From NCBI GenBank assembly GCA_027621555.1, contig JAQCBJ010000008.1, positions 1-59,243 on the forward strand: DNA of 59,243 nt, in the 5' to 3' direction. This DNA comes from Bacteroidota bacterium (GTDB taxonomy: Bacteria; Bacteroidota; Bacteroidia; Flavobacteriales_D; Sanyastnellaceae). Position numbers and translations under genes: made by a program. Shown piece after piece: positions 44,003 to 53,072 of the stretch; positions within the stretch are counted from its first letter, which is position 1; each line of letters begins with the position of its first letter. The notes under the pieces were generated by a model, which was not told the origin of the DNA, made no database searches, and saw only the letters and a list, made by a program, of their open reading frames with translations.

Positions 44003-45129
44003 TGGGTGCCCTTCACAACGTCATCGTTTCAGGAGGCGGCACGGGCGGTCACATCCATCCTGCGTTGGCCATCGCCGACGAAATCAAACGACGCAACCCC
44101 GGCGCCCAAGTCCGGTTTGTGGGCGCCCTCGGCCGGATGGAAATGGACAAGGTCCCGGCCGCGGGCTACGACATCGACGGGCTTTGGATCAGCGGCATCG
44201 ACCGATCTCTCACCAGCACCCGAAACCTCAGCTTCCCCTTCAAGCTCCTCAGCAGCTTGTGGAAAGCCCGGCGCCTGCTTCGCAAACACCAGCCCCAAGC
44301 CGTGGTCGGCGTGGGTGGCTTCGCGAGTGGCCCCTTGCTCGACCAAGCCGCACGCAAGGGAATCCCCACGCTCATTCAGGAACAGAACAGCTTTCCCGGC
44401 ATCACCAACCGCCTCCTCGCCAAGCGCGTGGATCGGATTTGCGCGGGCCTTCCCGGTCTGGAGAGGTGGTTCCCCGCGGAGCGCATCGTCCAAACCGGCA
44501 ACCCCTTGCGCGCCCATGTGTGTGAATTGGCCTCCGCCCCTGCGGGGAGCCGCGAACTGGCTCTGGCCCATTGGGGACTTGCCTCCGACCGTCCCGTCGT
44601 GTTTGTCATGGGAGGGAGCCTTGGCGCCCAATCCATGAACGAAGCCGTCCAGACCATCCTGAGCAAGCAGCCCCGACTTTCCGAGCGTGGGTACCAAATC
44701 CTGTGGCAGTGTGGCGCTCGGTACGAATCCGCATGCCAAGCCTGGCTCAACGCACATCCCTGCGACGGCGTCGTCTGCTCGGGGTTCATTGACCGGATGG
44801 ATTTGGCCTACCAAGCCGCCACCGTCATCGCGTCACGCGCTGGTGCGATGTCCATTGCCGAACTCGCGCTGGTCGGCAAGGCTTCCATCCTGGTCCCCTC
44901 GCCCCACGTTGCCGAGGACCATCAAACCCACAACGCGCGTAGCCTCACGGAACTCGGCGGAGCAGAGCTTTTGCCCGACGCTGAAGTGCGCGAGAAACTC
45001 GGCACTCACCTCGCGCGACTTCTCGCCAACCCCAAGGCCTGCGAATCGATGGCCGAAGCCATGAAGGCTGCGGCTCGGCCACATGCCGCTGCCGCTGTCG
45101 TGGACGAACTGGAAAAGCTCGTTGCCTGA
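44002..45129 (+). CDS. murG: UDP-GlcNAc:lipid I N-acetylglucosaminyltransferase MurG
   Basis: 375 residues from the ATG at 44002. GGGTGGHIHPALAIA (about 11-25) is the glycine-rich loop for lipid I, EQNSFPGITN (about 132-141) and the late SRAGAMSIAELALVGKASILVP are the UDP-GlcNAc-binding region of GT28 enzymes. It makes lipid II on the inner face of the inner membrane. The open frame reaches into ftsW, but the start is fixed by the glycine loop and the TGATG overlap. Three bases separate it from murC. Confidence 0.97.
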   Translation: MGALHNVIVSGGGTGGHIHPALAIADEIKRRNPGAQVRFVGALGRMEMDKVPAAGYDIDGLWISGIDRSLTSTRNLSFPFKLLSSLWKARRLLRKHQPQAVVGVGGFASGPLLDQAARKGIPTLIQEQNSFPGITNRLLAKRVDRICAGLPGLERWFPAERIVQTGNPLRAHVCELASAPAGSRELALAHWGLASDRPVVFVMGGSLGAQSMNEAVQTILSKQPRLSERGYQILWQCGARYESACQAWLNAHPCDGVVCSGFIDRMDLAYQAATVIASRAGAMSIAELALVGKASILVPSPHVAEDHQTHNARSLTELGGAELLPDAEVREKLGTHLARLLANPKACESMAEAMKAAARPHAAAAVVDELEKLVA

Positions 45130-45132
45130 ACC

Positions 45133-46557
45133 ATGGCCGTCGTCTCCACGAAACACGTCTTCTTCTTGGGCCTCGGCGGCATCGGCATGAGTGCGTTGGC
45201 GCGTCACCTTCACGCGGCAGGCCACATTGTAGGAGGCTACGACCTCACCCCGTCGCCCTTGCTCGAGGCTCTTCAACAGGAAGGCATGACCGTGACCTTT
45301 TCCCCTGAATCCAGCGACCTTCCTGAGTGGGCTCGAAATTCTGGCCCCGAGGAGATGACGGTGATTTGGACCCCAGCCGTTCCGAGGGACTTTCCCCTCT
45401 TCACACACTTTGCCAAAAAGGGAATCACGCCCATCAAACGGGCCGCGCTCCTTGGCGCCATCACGGCCAACCAACCCACCCTTGCGGTGGCGGGCACCCA
45501 CGGGAAAACGACCACGTCCAGCTGGCTCGCCGCGATGCTTGCCGCCACGCCCGAGGGATGTCACGGCTTTCTCGGTGGCGTGGACAGCACCACTGGAACC
45601 AATTACATCACCCGGCCCAACGCCACGTGGCACGTTGTGGAAGCGGATGAATACGACCGAAGTTTTCACCACCTCCATCCCACCCACGCCGCCATCACCA
45701 ACCTCGAACCGGACCACCTCGACGTGTACGGGACTGCCGAGGCGTTCCGAGAAGCTTTTGAGGTCTTTGGCAGCCAGGTCCAACAATCCTTGATCTTGCC
45801 CGCGAACCTCACGTGGCCCGAACCCCATGAAGGCGGGCCGGCGTTGGAACGGTTTGCGGTGTGCGACGAAGGCGATTCTGCGCCGGAAGGCGTGAATCAC
45901 CTCGCCGTGGTTTCACCACGCAACGGCGAGGTCCGATTCACGCTCAACGCCCACCTCCCCCCTGGCACAAACCCCGCACAACACGTTGAATTTGCGGCCG
46001 TTCCAGCCTTGCCCGGACGTCACAACACCGCCAACGCGTTGGTCGCAGCGGCGCTCGCCCACAGGGCAGGTGTCACGGCGGACACGTTGGGGCAGGTGGT
46101 GTCCAATTTTGGAGGGGTGCGCCGTCGAATGGACGTGCATTTGGACACGCCACAGGGCGTGTACGTAGACGACTACGCACACCACCCAACCGAACTTGAC
46201 GCCCTCATCAATGCGGTACGAGAGCGTTGGCCAGGTCGAGAGCTGACCCTGGTTTTTCAGCCCCATTTGTTCTCCAGAACGCGGGATTTTGGGGAGGAAT
46301 TTGCGCGTGTTTTGGGCCGCGCGGACCGCGTGTTTGTGCTTCCGATTTACCCCGCCCGGGAGGACCCCATCCCGGGGGTTGATGCACAATGGCTGTTTGA
46401 TAACATCTCGGGGACCTACAAGCATCTTTCGACTTCAGATTCCATCTTCGGAGACTTGAAGGCGTGTTCTGTCGACGTGTTGGTTACGGCGGGTGCAGGC
46501 GACATCGATCGCCTTGTCCCACAAGCCCTCCAGCACATGCAGAACCGCCGGATTTGA
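45133..46557 (+). CDS. murC: UDP-N-acetylmuramate:L-alanine ligase MurC
   Basis: 474 residues. The N-terminal UDP-binding domain has FLGLGGIGMSALARHL, the ATP site is VAGTHGKTTTSSWLA (about 118-132), and EADEYDRSF, ITNLEPDHLD, GVRRRMDVH, DDYAHHPTEL and FQPHLFSRT follow in the MurC order. It adds the first residue, L-alanine, to UDP-MurNAc. It sits between murG and ftsQ with 3- and 4-base gaps. Confidence 0.97.
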   Translation: MAVVSTKHVFFLGLGGIGMSALARHLHAAGHIVGGYDLTPSPLLEALQQEGMTVTFSPESSDLPEWARNSGPEEMTVIWTPAVPRDFPLFTHFAKKGITPIKRAALLGAITANQPTLAVAGTHGKTTTSSWLAAMLAATPEGCHGFLGGVDSTTGTNYITRPNATWHVVEADEYDRSFHHLHPTHAAITNLEPDHLDVYGTAEAFREAFEVFGSQVQQSLILPANLTWPEPHEGGPALERFAVCDEGDSAPEGVNHLAVVSPRNGEVRFTLNAHLPPGTNPAQHVEFAAVPALPGRHNTANALVAAALAHRAGVTADTLGQVVSNFGGVRRRMDVHLDTPQGVYVDDYAHHPTELDALINAVRERWPGRELTLVFQPHLFSRTRDFGEEFARVLGRADRVFVLPIYPAREDPIPGVDAQWLFDNISGTYKHLSTSDSIFGDLKACSVDVLVTAGAGDIDRLVPQALQHMQNRRI

Positions 46558-46561
46558 AGTC

Positions 46562-47278
46562 ATGATTGCACGCATTTTCAGCACCACACTCCTCCTCGCC
46601 GCCCTCGGAGCGGTCTTGGGTTTCGCCTCACTTGAGGCGCAGGGTCGTCGTGTTTCAAGCGTGGACATCCAAGTCAAAGACGCCTCGACGGCGAGTTTCC
46701 TTCACCCTGACCGCATCCAATCCCAGCTCGGCACCACGCGACTCGAGGGGGAGCTGATGGCCGACGTCGATTTGCAGTCCGTGGTGAACCACCTGCAAGC
46801 CATGGATCCTTGCGAGCGCGCCGAGGTCTTTCCCACCATGGACGGTGTACTCCACATCAACGTGTGGCAGCGTCAGCCGGTCATGCGCGTTCATGTCCGG
46901 GGCGGATCCGATTACTACCTCGACGAGAACGGTCGCCGCATGAACCTCGACCCTCATTACACCCCTCACATTCCGGTCATGCACGTCTCTCGTGAGACCC
47001 AGGCCACCATGGGGTACCGGTTTGTGAAAGCCACGATGGGGGATCCGTTTTGGGATGCGCTGACCGACCAACTGTCCATGAACGACAACGGGGAATTGGT
47101 CCTGCACCCGAGATTGGCCGGACACGAAATCGTCCTCGGCGACGCCGAAGACAGCGACCACAAAAAGCGCAACCTTCTTTCATTCTACCGGGCCCACGTC
47201 AAGCGCGGCAACCTCCGGAATTTCAAACGCATTGACCTCACCTACCGCGATCAAGTGATCGCACAACGCTACCCATGA
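46562..47278 (+). CDS. ftsQ: Cell division protein FtsQ
   Basis: 238 residues from the ATG at 46562. One N-terminal transmembrane segment (about 5-24) precedes a periplasmic region with a short POTRA-like part (VSSVDIQVKD...) and a FtsQ/DivIB-type domain containing VNHLQAMDPCERAEVFPTM, INVWQRQPVMRV and YYLDENGRRM. FtsQ bridges early and late division proteins with FtsB-FtsL. It is shorter than E. coli FtsQ (276). The call relies on topology, these motifs and its place between murC and ftsA; it overlaps ftsA by 4 bases. Confidence 0.9.
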   Translation: MIARIFSTTLLLAALGAVLGFASLEAQGRRVSSVDIQVKDASTASFLHPDRIQSQLGTTRLEGELMADVDLQSVVNHLQAMDPCERAEVFPTMDGVLHINVWQRQPVMRVHVRGGSDYYLDENGRRMNLDPHYTPHIPVMHVSRETQATMGYRFVKATMGDPFWDALTDQLSMNDNGELVLHPRLAGHEIVLGDAEDSDHKKRNLLSFYRAHVKRGNLRNFKRIDLTYRDQVIAQRYP

Positions 47279-48558
47279 TGGACAACCCTACTCCACAACA
47301 CGCCGAAGAAATCGTTGTCGGACTCGACATCGGAACCACGAAGATTGCCTGCTTCATCGGGCAGAAAAACGAGTTTGGCAAAATCGAATTGCTCGGGTAT
47401 GGCCGGAGCGAGTCGGTGGGTGTGTCGCGCGGCGTCGTGGCGAACATCGACCGCACGGTGGCGTCCATCAAGCAGGCTGTGCAAGAAGCCGAGCAGAAGG
47501 TCGGAGCCCAAATCCGCCTCGTCAACGTCGGCATCGCCGGCCAGCACATCAAGAGCTTGCAGCATCGCGGACTCATCACCCGGGAAAACCTTGAGGCCGA
47601 AATCAGCCAGCGCGACATCGAAGCCTTGATCGAGGACATGCACAAGCTCGTCATGCAACCGGGCGAGGAAATCCTCCACGTCATTCCCCAGGAATTCACG
47701 GTCGACAACGAGCAAGGCATCAAGGATCCCATCGGCATGTCAGGCGTTCGATTGGAAGCGAACTTCCACATCATCACAGGCCAGATGGCCGCCGCCCAAA
47801 ACATCTACAAGTGCATCCGCAAGGCCGGCCTTGAAGTCGACCAGCTCATCCTCGAACCCCTGGCCTCTGCCGCTTCCGTCCTCTCCGAGGAAGAAAAGGA
47901 AGCGGGCGTCGCCCTCGTCGACATCGGCGGCGGCACCACGGACATCGCCATTTTCCAAGACGGCATCATCCGCCACACCGCGGTCATCCCCTTCGGCGGC
48001 AACGTCATCAGCGACGACATCCGCCAAGGGTGCCAAATCATGAAGCGCCAGGCGGAGCAACTGAAGAAAAAGTTTGGCTCCGCCCTCGCGCAGGAGACCA
48101 AGTCGAACGAAATCGTGTGCATCCCCGGACTGACAGGACGCAAGCCCAAGGAAATCGCCCTGAAAACCCTCTCCCAAATCATCGAAGCGCGCATGACCGA
48201 GATCATCGAGCACGTGCACTACGAAATCCGGAGCTCCGGGTACGGCGACCAGCTCATCGGAGGCATCGTGCTCACGGGTGGTGGTTCTCAACTCAAGCAC
48301 GTCACGCAACTGTTCCAGTTCGTAACCGGCCTCGATTGTCGCCTCGGCTTCCCTGGCGAGCACATCGCGAAGGCGCCTGAAGACACGTCCATCCCATCGT
48401 ACTCCACAGGCGTCGGTTTGGTCATCAAAGGGTACGACCGCCTGCGCGCCAAGACCCAAGTAGAAACGGCAAGCAACGACCGCATCGCACTCCCCAACAT
48501 CGGCATCCAAAAGTTCATGCAAAGCGTCAAGAACTGGTTTGAAACCGAAGACGTGTAA
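47275..48558 (+). CDS. ftsA: Cell division protein FtsA
   Basis: 427 residues. Actin-like ATPase: VGLDIGTTKIACFIG (about 13-27, phosphate 1), the 1C domain after it, then VDIGGGTTDIAIF (phosphate 2, about 220-232) and a GIVLTGGGSQLKHV adenosine motif. The C terminus (KFMQSVKNWFETEDV) is amphipathic and should anchor FtsZ filaments to the membrane. The ATG overlaps the ftsQ stop (ATGA); the ATG one codon later is also possible. Confidence 0.97.
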   Translation: MMDNPTPQHAEEIVVGLDIGTTKIACFIGQKNEFGKIELLGYGRSESVGVSRGVVANIDRTVASIKQAVQEAEQKVGAQIRLVNVGIAGQHIKSLQHRGLITRENLEAEISQRDIEALIEDMHKLVMQPGEEILHVIPQEFTVDNEQGIKDPIGMSGVRLEANFHIITGQMAAAQNIYKCIRKAGLEVDQLILEPLASAASVLSEEEKEAGVALVDIGGGTTDIAIFQDGIIRHTAVIPFGGNVISDDIRQGCQIMKRQAEQLKKKFGSALAQETKSNEIVCIPGLTGRKPKEIALKTLSQIIEARMTEIIEHVHYEIRSSGYGDQLIGGIVLTGGGSQLKHVTQLFQFVTGLDCRLGFPGEHIAKAPEDTSIPSYSTGVGLVIKGYDRLRAKTQVETASNDRIALPNIGIQKFMQSVKNWFETEDV

Positions 48559-48605
48559 CCGACACCAAGCCCTTCCCTCCTCCTCAACCTGCAAACACAC
48601 ATCCC

Positions 48606-50342
48606 ATGCATTTCAATCTTCCCCAATCCTCCAATTCGCCCATCAAGGTCATCGGTGTCGGCGGTGGCGGCTCCAACGCGGTCAACACCATGTTTGAGCA
48701 AGGCATCACCGGCGTCGACTTCATCGTATGCAACACCGATGCTCAAGCTTTGGACATCAGTCCGGTGCCACGGAAAGTCCAACTGGGAGCAACCCTGACA
48801 GGAGGACAAGGGGCAGGATCGCTGCCTGAAGTGGGGAAGAATGCTGCCATCGAGAGCTTGGATGAATTGACCTCCCTGTTGGGCAGCGACACCAGCATGG
48901 TCTTTGTGACCGCCGGCATGGGAGGCGGCACAGGAACTGGCGCAGCACCCGTCATCGCCCAAGCGTGTAAGGAACGAGGCATCTTGACGGTGGGCATTGT
49001 GACGGTGCCATTCCAATTCGAAGGACGTCGACGCAACCAACAAGCCTCGGAAGGGCTTGAAGCCATGCGCGAGGCTGTGGACACGCTCTTGATCATCCGA
49101 AACGACAAGTTGCGCGAGCTGTTTGGCAACCAAACCATCCGCAGCGCCTTCGCCAACGCAGACCAAATCCTCTGCACCGCCGCCAAAGGCATCGCGGAAG
49201 TCATCACGTTGACCGGGGAAATCAACGTGGACATGAACGACGTCAACACGGTGATGCGCGACAGCGGACGCGCGATCATGGGATCGGGCAGTGCTTCAGG
49301 GCAAGGTCGCGCGCAGAAAGCCGTCAGCGACGCGCTGGAGAGCCCGCTCTTGAACGACAGCGACATCACGGGGGCCAACTTCGTGTTGCTCAACATCACG
49401 TTTGGCACGGAGGAAATCCTCATGGATGAAATCATGGAGATCACGGATCACATCCAGGAGGCTGCAGGCCAAACCGCCGAGGTCATCTGGGGCTACGGCA
49501 CGGACCCCAACTTGGGCGAGGACCTCTGCGTTACCGTCATCGCAACCGGATTCGACGCCGCGAGCATCGACCGACCCGCTGCAGCAGCAGGCCCTAAAAA
49601 AGTGTGGCTGGACGACCAAACCACGGAAACGGCCGAGGCCAACGTTCCTCCTGCCATTCCCGTACCCGATGCAGAGCCCTTCCTGAAGCCTGAAAAGGCT
49701 CCCGAAGCCGACCTACCAATGGATCGCAACAAGTGGGATTTGGCTGCTCCACAGAAAGAGCTCTTCCCAGAGCCTGCTGAAACTCCCTCGGCGGAGGTCC
49801 CTGCGCCTGAAGTGCAGGCCGAGTTGCCGCAAGACACGTTAACCCACGCCGAGACCCCCGAAGCGGCAGAGGAGCCCACTCCTCAAGTCAAAGACGACGA
49901 AGCTGAAGTCAACACCAACGAGGAATTCATCATCTACAACCTCGACGACGTTCCTGAACCCGCCGACCTCCAACCCGAGGGCAACGATACTCCGGTGGAA
50001 CCCGCTCCCCCCTCCTTCCACGTGACCGAGGAACCCACTGCGGCAGCGGAACCTACGCCACAGCCCTCGGTTCAGCCCTCGCGCGAAGCCTTTGCCGAAC
50101 GTCAGCGCCAAATCACGCGTAGCCTCGCCGAGTTCAAGAGCAAGCTCAACTTGCCCGGTCGGATCGCAGATTTGGAGAATGAACCCGCGTACAAGCGCCG
50201 CAACGTCTCCATCGACGACACGCCCATGTCTGGCGAGTCCCAAGTGAGCCGCATGCGCTTGAACGAAGAGGTGGACGAAGAAGGCAACCGCCGTTTTGAG
50301 CTTCGAAACGACAACCCCTTCTTGCACGACAACGTCGACTGA
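48606..50342 (+). CDS. ftsZ: Cell division protein FtsZ with long C-terminal linker
   Basis: 578 residues. The tubulin-like GTPase core (about 15-325) starts IKVIGVGGGGSNAVNTM and has the GTP loop GGGTGTGAAP (about 106-115) and the NADQILCTAAKG and NFVLLNITFGTEE segments. About 250 residues follow: a Pro/Glu/Ala-rich linker to near 490, then a conserved tail with RQITRSLAEFKSKLNLPGRIADLE-like and NPFLHDNVD end (quoted in parts), typical of Bacteroidota FtsZ. It polymerises into the division ring. yqeY begins on its last base. Confidence 0.98.
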   Translation: MHFNLPQSSNSPIKVIGVGGGGSNAVNTMFEQGITGVDFIVCNTDAQALDISPVPRKVQLGATLTGGQGAGSLPEVGKNAAIESLDELTSLLGSDTSMVFVTAGMGGGTGTGAAPVIAQACKERGILTVGIVTVPFQFEGRRRNQQASEGLEAMREAVDTLLIIRNDKLRELFGNQTIRSAFANADQILCTAAKGIAEVITLTGEINVDMNDVNTVMRDSGRAIMGSGSASGQGRAQKAVSDALESPLLNDSDITGANFVLLNITFGTEEILMDEIMEITDHIQEAAGQTAEVIWGYGTDPNLGEDLCVTVIATGFDAASIDRPAAAAGPKKVWLDDQTTETAEANVPPAIPVPDAEPFLKPEKAPEADLPMDRNKWDLAAPQKELFPEPAETPSAEVPAPEVQAELPQDTLTHAETPEAAEEPTPQVKDDEAEVNTNEEFIIYNLDDVPEPADLQPEGNDTPVEPAPPSFHVTEEPTAAAEPTPQPSVQPSREAFAERQRQITRSLAEFKSKLNLPGRIADLENEPAYKRRNVSIDDTPMSGESQVSRMRLNEEVDEEGNRRFELRNDNPFLHDNVD

Positions 50343-50797
50343 TGAGCAACCTCGCAGATTCCATCTCCGCTGGCATCAAGGATGCCATGCGCGCCAAAGA
50401 CCGCGACCGCCTTGCCGCGCTGCGTGACATCAAGAGCAAGATCATGCTCGAGGCCACCAAAGACGGAGCAGGCGAAACGGTCGACGACGGCACCACGTTG
50501 GCCATCCTGAGCAAACTCTTGAAACAACGCAACGAGACCGCCGCGTTGTACCGTGACCAAGGACGCCCAGATCTGGCCGCCGAAGAAGAAGCCCAGGCCG
50601 CGGTCATCCAAGAATTCCTTCCAGCCGCGCTGTCTGAAACCGAAATCGCCGCGAAAGTGGCGGAGATTGTCGCGACGACAGGGGCTACCTCCATGGCCGA
50701 TATGGGAAAGGTGATGGGCCTCGCCACAGCGGCGATGGCCGGCCAGGCCGACGGGAAAGTCATTTCCACGTTTGTCCGAAAGGCCCTCTCCTCCTGA
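50342..50797 (+). CDS. yqeY: GatB/YqeY domain protein
   Basis: 151 residues, a stand-alone YqeY protein. Helical N-terminal part with IKDAMRAKDRDRLAALRDIKSKI (about 11-33), then KQRNETAALYRDQGRPDLAAEEEAQ and the C-terminal DMGKVMGLATAAMAGQADGK, as in the tail domain of GatB. That domain contacts tRNA in the amidotransferase; the role of free YqeY is unclear. It starts on the final A of the ftsZ stop (TGATG) and ends the dcw transcription unit before a terminator. Confidence 0.92.
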   Translation: MSNLADSISAGIKDAMRAKDRDRLAALRDIKSKIMLEATKDGAGETVDDGTTLAILSKLLKQRNETAALYRDQGRPDLAAEEEAQAAVIQEFLPAALSETEIAAKVAEIVATTGATSMADMGKVMGLATAAMAGQADGKVISTFVRKALSS

Positions 50798-50812
50798 GAA
50801 GCACCAACTGTG

Positions 50813-50845
50813 AAAATGCACCTCTGCAACGGGGTGCATTTTTCA
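50813..50845 (+). terminator. Intrinsic terminator of the dcw cluster
   Basis: AAAATGCACC (50813-50822) pairs with GGTGCATTTT (50833-50842) across a 10-base loop, with T's at the end. It lies 15 bases after the yqeY stop. Confidence 0.85.
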
Positions 50846-50861
50846 TTTGGCGTTCATATTG

Positions 50862-50888
50862 TTGTATATACAAATTTTGTATCTACAT
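50862..50888. promoter_or_regulatory. Tandem palindromic operator of marR
   Basis: TTGTATATACAA (50862-50873) is a perfect 12-bp palindrome. A degenerate copy, TTGTATCTACAT, starts 15 bases later (50877-50888) and overlaps the marR -7 box. Such sites are typical for MarR-family repressors, so the adjacent MarR probably represses its own operon. Confidence 0.6.
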
Positions 50889-50891
50889 TTG
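50884..50891 (+). promoter_or_regulatory. -7 box for marR-yceI, leaderless arrangement
   Basis: TACATTTG, a full TAnnTTTG match, followed by TGTC and the marR ATG at 50896. The second operator half overlaps it. Confidence 0.65.
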
Positions 50892-50895
50892 TGTC

Positions 50896-51357
50896 ATGAA
50901 GACCTCGGAAGCCTTGCACATGTCGCAGTTCGCATCGCCTCAGCAACAACTGATGTTGACCGTGCTTCACACCGCGAGTGCACTGCAACACCGCCACCGC
51001 TCCTTGTTGAAACCGTTTGACGTGACCCCTGAGCAATTCAACATCCTTCGAATTCTCCGAGGCCAAAAAGGAAAGCCACTCCCCCTCCGAGCGATCAGCA
51101 TCCGCATGATCGACCGCAGCAGCAACACGTCTCGCCTCATTGACAAGTTGGTGGACAAAGGGCACGTTGTTCGCGATTCCTGCCCGCGTGACCGCCGAAA
51201 AGTGGACATCGCCTTGACCTCACAAGGCATGGCCTTTACGCAAGAGCTTTCGAACATCTTGGATGCAGAATTGTCTCGGCTAGAAGCTGTTTGGACTTCG
51301 GCCGATGCCCTTCGTGCAGCCAACCTGCTCGACGCCTGGAACGAAACGCAACCTTAA
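50896..51357 (+). CDS. MarR-family transcriptional regulator
   Basis: 153 residues. A winged helix-turn-helix: helices with VTPEQFNILRILRGQ (about 44-58), recognition region LRAISIRMIDRSSNTSRLIDKLVDKGHV (quoted around 65-92) and the wing RDSCPRDRRKVDIALTSQG (about 93-111), which carries the conserved D-x-R. Flanking helices form the dimer interface. The tandem palindrome upstream is a probable operator. It is followed by yceI after 30 bases; this pair recurs in Bacteroidota as I recall. The ligand is unknown; no redox cysteine pattern is obvious beyond one cysteine at the wing start. Confidence 0.93.
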   Translation: MKTSEALHMSQFASPQQQLMLTVLHTASALQHRHRSLLKPFDVTPEQFNILRILRGQKGKPLPLRAISIRMIDRSSNTSRLIDKLVDKGHVVRDSCPRDRRKVDIALTSQGMAFTQELSNILDAELSRLEAVWTSADALRAANLLDAWNETQP

Positions 51358-51387
51358 ACCGACTCAAAACCTCAATTTTTAATTCTC

Positions 51388-51996
51388 ATGAAAAACATCA
51401 TGACTTTTGGCGCCTGCTTGGTGCTGACCCTCGCAGCCTTTGCCTCCAACAACGAAGGCACCACCCGTTACAAAGTGGACACCAACGCCTCCTCCATCAC
51501 CTGGCACGCCACCAAAGTGACGGGCGAGCACATGGGTACCGTAAACGTGGCCAATGGCTACATTTCCGTTACCGACGGTGCCCTGGTCGCGGCCAACATC
51601 ATTGCAGACATGGGAAGCATTGCATGCACCGACCTCGAAGGCGAATGGGCTGACAAGCTTGTGGGCCATTTGAACAGCGACGACTTCTTCAACGTTTCTG
51701 AGCACAAAACCAGTTCCTTCACCTTGCGCAACATCGAAGCTCTGAACGAAACCAAAGGAGACGCCACCCATACAGTAACAGGCGATTTCACCATTCGGGG
51801 CATCACCAAAAGCGTGACATTCGAAGCTGAAATCACGGAAGAGGGTGACAACATCTCGATCACCGGTTCTGCCGTGCTCAACCGCGCCGAGTTTGACGTG
51901 AAATACGGCTCAGGTTCCTTTTTCGACAACCTCGGAGACAACCTCATCCACGACAACTTCACGGTCGGATTCAACCTCGTCGCGGCATCGATCTAA
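51388..51996 (+). CDS. YceI-family periplasmic lipid-binding protein
   Basis: 202 residues. A signal peptide (about 1-19) is followed by the YceI lipocalin-like barrel: YKVDTNASSITWHATKVTGEHMG (in part), GTVNVANGYISV, HLNSDDFFNVSEHKTSSF and DFTIRGITKSVTFEAEI. YceI proteins bind isoprenoid lipids in the periplasm and often respond to stress. It is the second gene of the marR operon and ends with a terminator. Ligand not known. Confidence 0.93.
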   Translation: MKNIMTFGACLVLTLAAFASNNEGTTRYKVDTNASSITWHATKVTGEHMGTVNVANGYISVTDGALVAANIIADMGSIACTDLEGEWADKLVGHLNSDDFFNVSEHKTSSFTLRNIEALNETKGDATHTVTGDFTIRGITKSVTFEAEITEEGDNISITGSAVLNRAEFDVKYGSGSFFDNLGDNLIHDNFTVGFNLVAASI

Positions 51997-52021
51997 GCCA
52001 CCTCAACATCAAGACCCTGAG

Positions 52022-52047
52022 AAAAGCCCGTGCCTGCGGGCTTTTTT
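52022..52047 (+). terminator. Intrinsic terminator of marR-yceI
   Basis: AAAAGCCCG (52022-52030) pairs with CGGGCTTTT (52037-52045) around a TGCCTG loop, followed by TT. It lies 25 bases after the yceI stop and just before the end of the convergent barrel gene. Confidence 0.85.
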
Positions 52048-52054
52048 CATGCCC

Positions 52055-53065
52055 TCACTCAGGCAGCACCAAACGCACATCGAGTCCAGTTACCACGAGG
52101 TTCAACCAATTCCTGGCCAGCCCTGATGTCGACCCTGACGTCCACGTGTTTTCCGCCCACGCATCTCGTCCCAGTGGGCTCGACCAATACCACCCGACGT
52201 ACCAACCGGGACGGTCCCCGCTCGCCCGACGCTGCAGCCCTACTTCAGCGAGGATGGGTACCGTGACGTAGCTGGTTCTCCCTTGATACGCCTGAACGAT
52301 GTGATCTGCACCTGCCGTTTGCACCAACTGACTCACCACCGTTTCGCTCGTCTTCCACTCCAACCCAAGGCCACCGCTCGCCTGAATTTCCAGGTCGTTG
52401 AACCCGATGGGGACCCTGATGCCTCCAAGCACAGGAATGCGGTAGGCCAGACTTCGCATTTGGGGCAACGTATCCGAGGTCGCCACACCAATGGTGTCGT
52501 TGACGTACCCCACCACGAGGGCGTGCTCTCGCCGCACCCATTCCACACCTCCGCCGAGCGTCCAACCCTCCTTCAAACGGCGGTGAATCCGAAGTCCAAA
52601 CTCCGTCCCAACCTTGGGGATCCACGTCGCGCTCACGCCCTGACCGATCACGACTGTCGGCTCCATGCCCAAAGCATCTGACGGGACATGAATCCGGCTG
52701 ACCACATCAAGCTCCCACGGCAAACCGGACTCCACTTGCCCGAGAGCCGTCGTGGACGTCAACCACCCGAGCAAGGCCAAGGCCACCACAGCTCCCGTAA
52801 ACATCAACAAGCCCCAACGCCATCCCCGATCGGGAATGAAAGGACTCCGAAATTCCGCGTGCACCATGTGGTTCGCGTGGAGCGCCGTCTTGAAATGGTT
52901 TTTGGCGATGCCGAACATCACCTCTCCACCTTCTTCATGCCGTTCAAACGGAATGCCCGCAGCGTTGCAGCGCTCCTCAAATCGCTCCGCGTGATGCAGC
53001 TCGCGAAACACAAACACGTGGTAGCGCGTGTCCCCGGGGTGAGTATGGTGGTTGACCCAACGCAT
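52055..53065 (-). CDS. Fusion of a small cytoplasmic/membrane domain with an outer-membrane-barrel-like protein
   Basis: 336 residues from the ATG at 53065, 7 bases after the nitroreductase stop. Residues 1-80 form a soluble domain (YHVFVFRELHHAERFEERC, FERHEEGGEVMFGIAKNHF, HMVHAEFRSPFIPD) of a kind I recall as a stand-alone Bacteroidota protein of about 100 residues with a C-terminal membrane helix. A hydrophobic segment follows (about 84-107, ending TTALGQ) and then a beta-barrel-like part (about 108-336: GGGVEWVRREHALVVGY, WYVGWYWSSPLG) ending in VRLVLPE. The hydrophobic segment could instead be a signal peptide starting at M88 (52804). So this is either a real fusion or two proteins read from one frame. 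Confidence 0.6.
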   Translation of the reverse strand: MRWVNHHTHPGDTRYHVFVFRELHHAERFEERCNAAGIPFERHEEGGEVMFGIAKNHFKTALHANHMVHAEFRSPFIPDRGWRWGLLMFTGAVVALALLGWLTSTTALGQVESGLPWELDVVSRIHVPSDALGMEPTVVIGQGVSATWIPKVGTEFGLRIHRRLKEGWTLGGGVEWVRREHALVVGYVNDTIGVATSDTLPQMRSLAYRIPVLGGIRVPIGFNDLEIQASGGLGLEWKTSETVVSQLVQTAGADHIVQAYQGRTSYVTVPILAEVGLQRRASGDRPGWYVGWYWSSPLGRDAWAENTWTSGSTSGLARNWLNLVVTGLDVRLVLPE

Positions 53066-53072
53066 GAAACGA

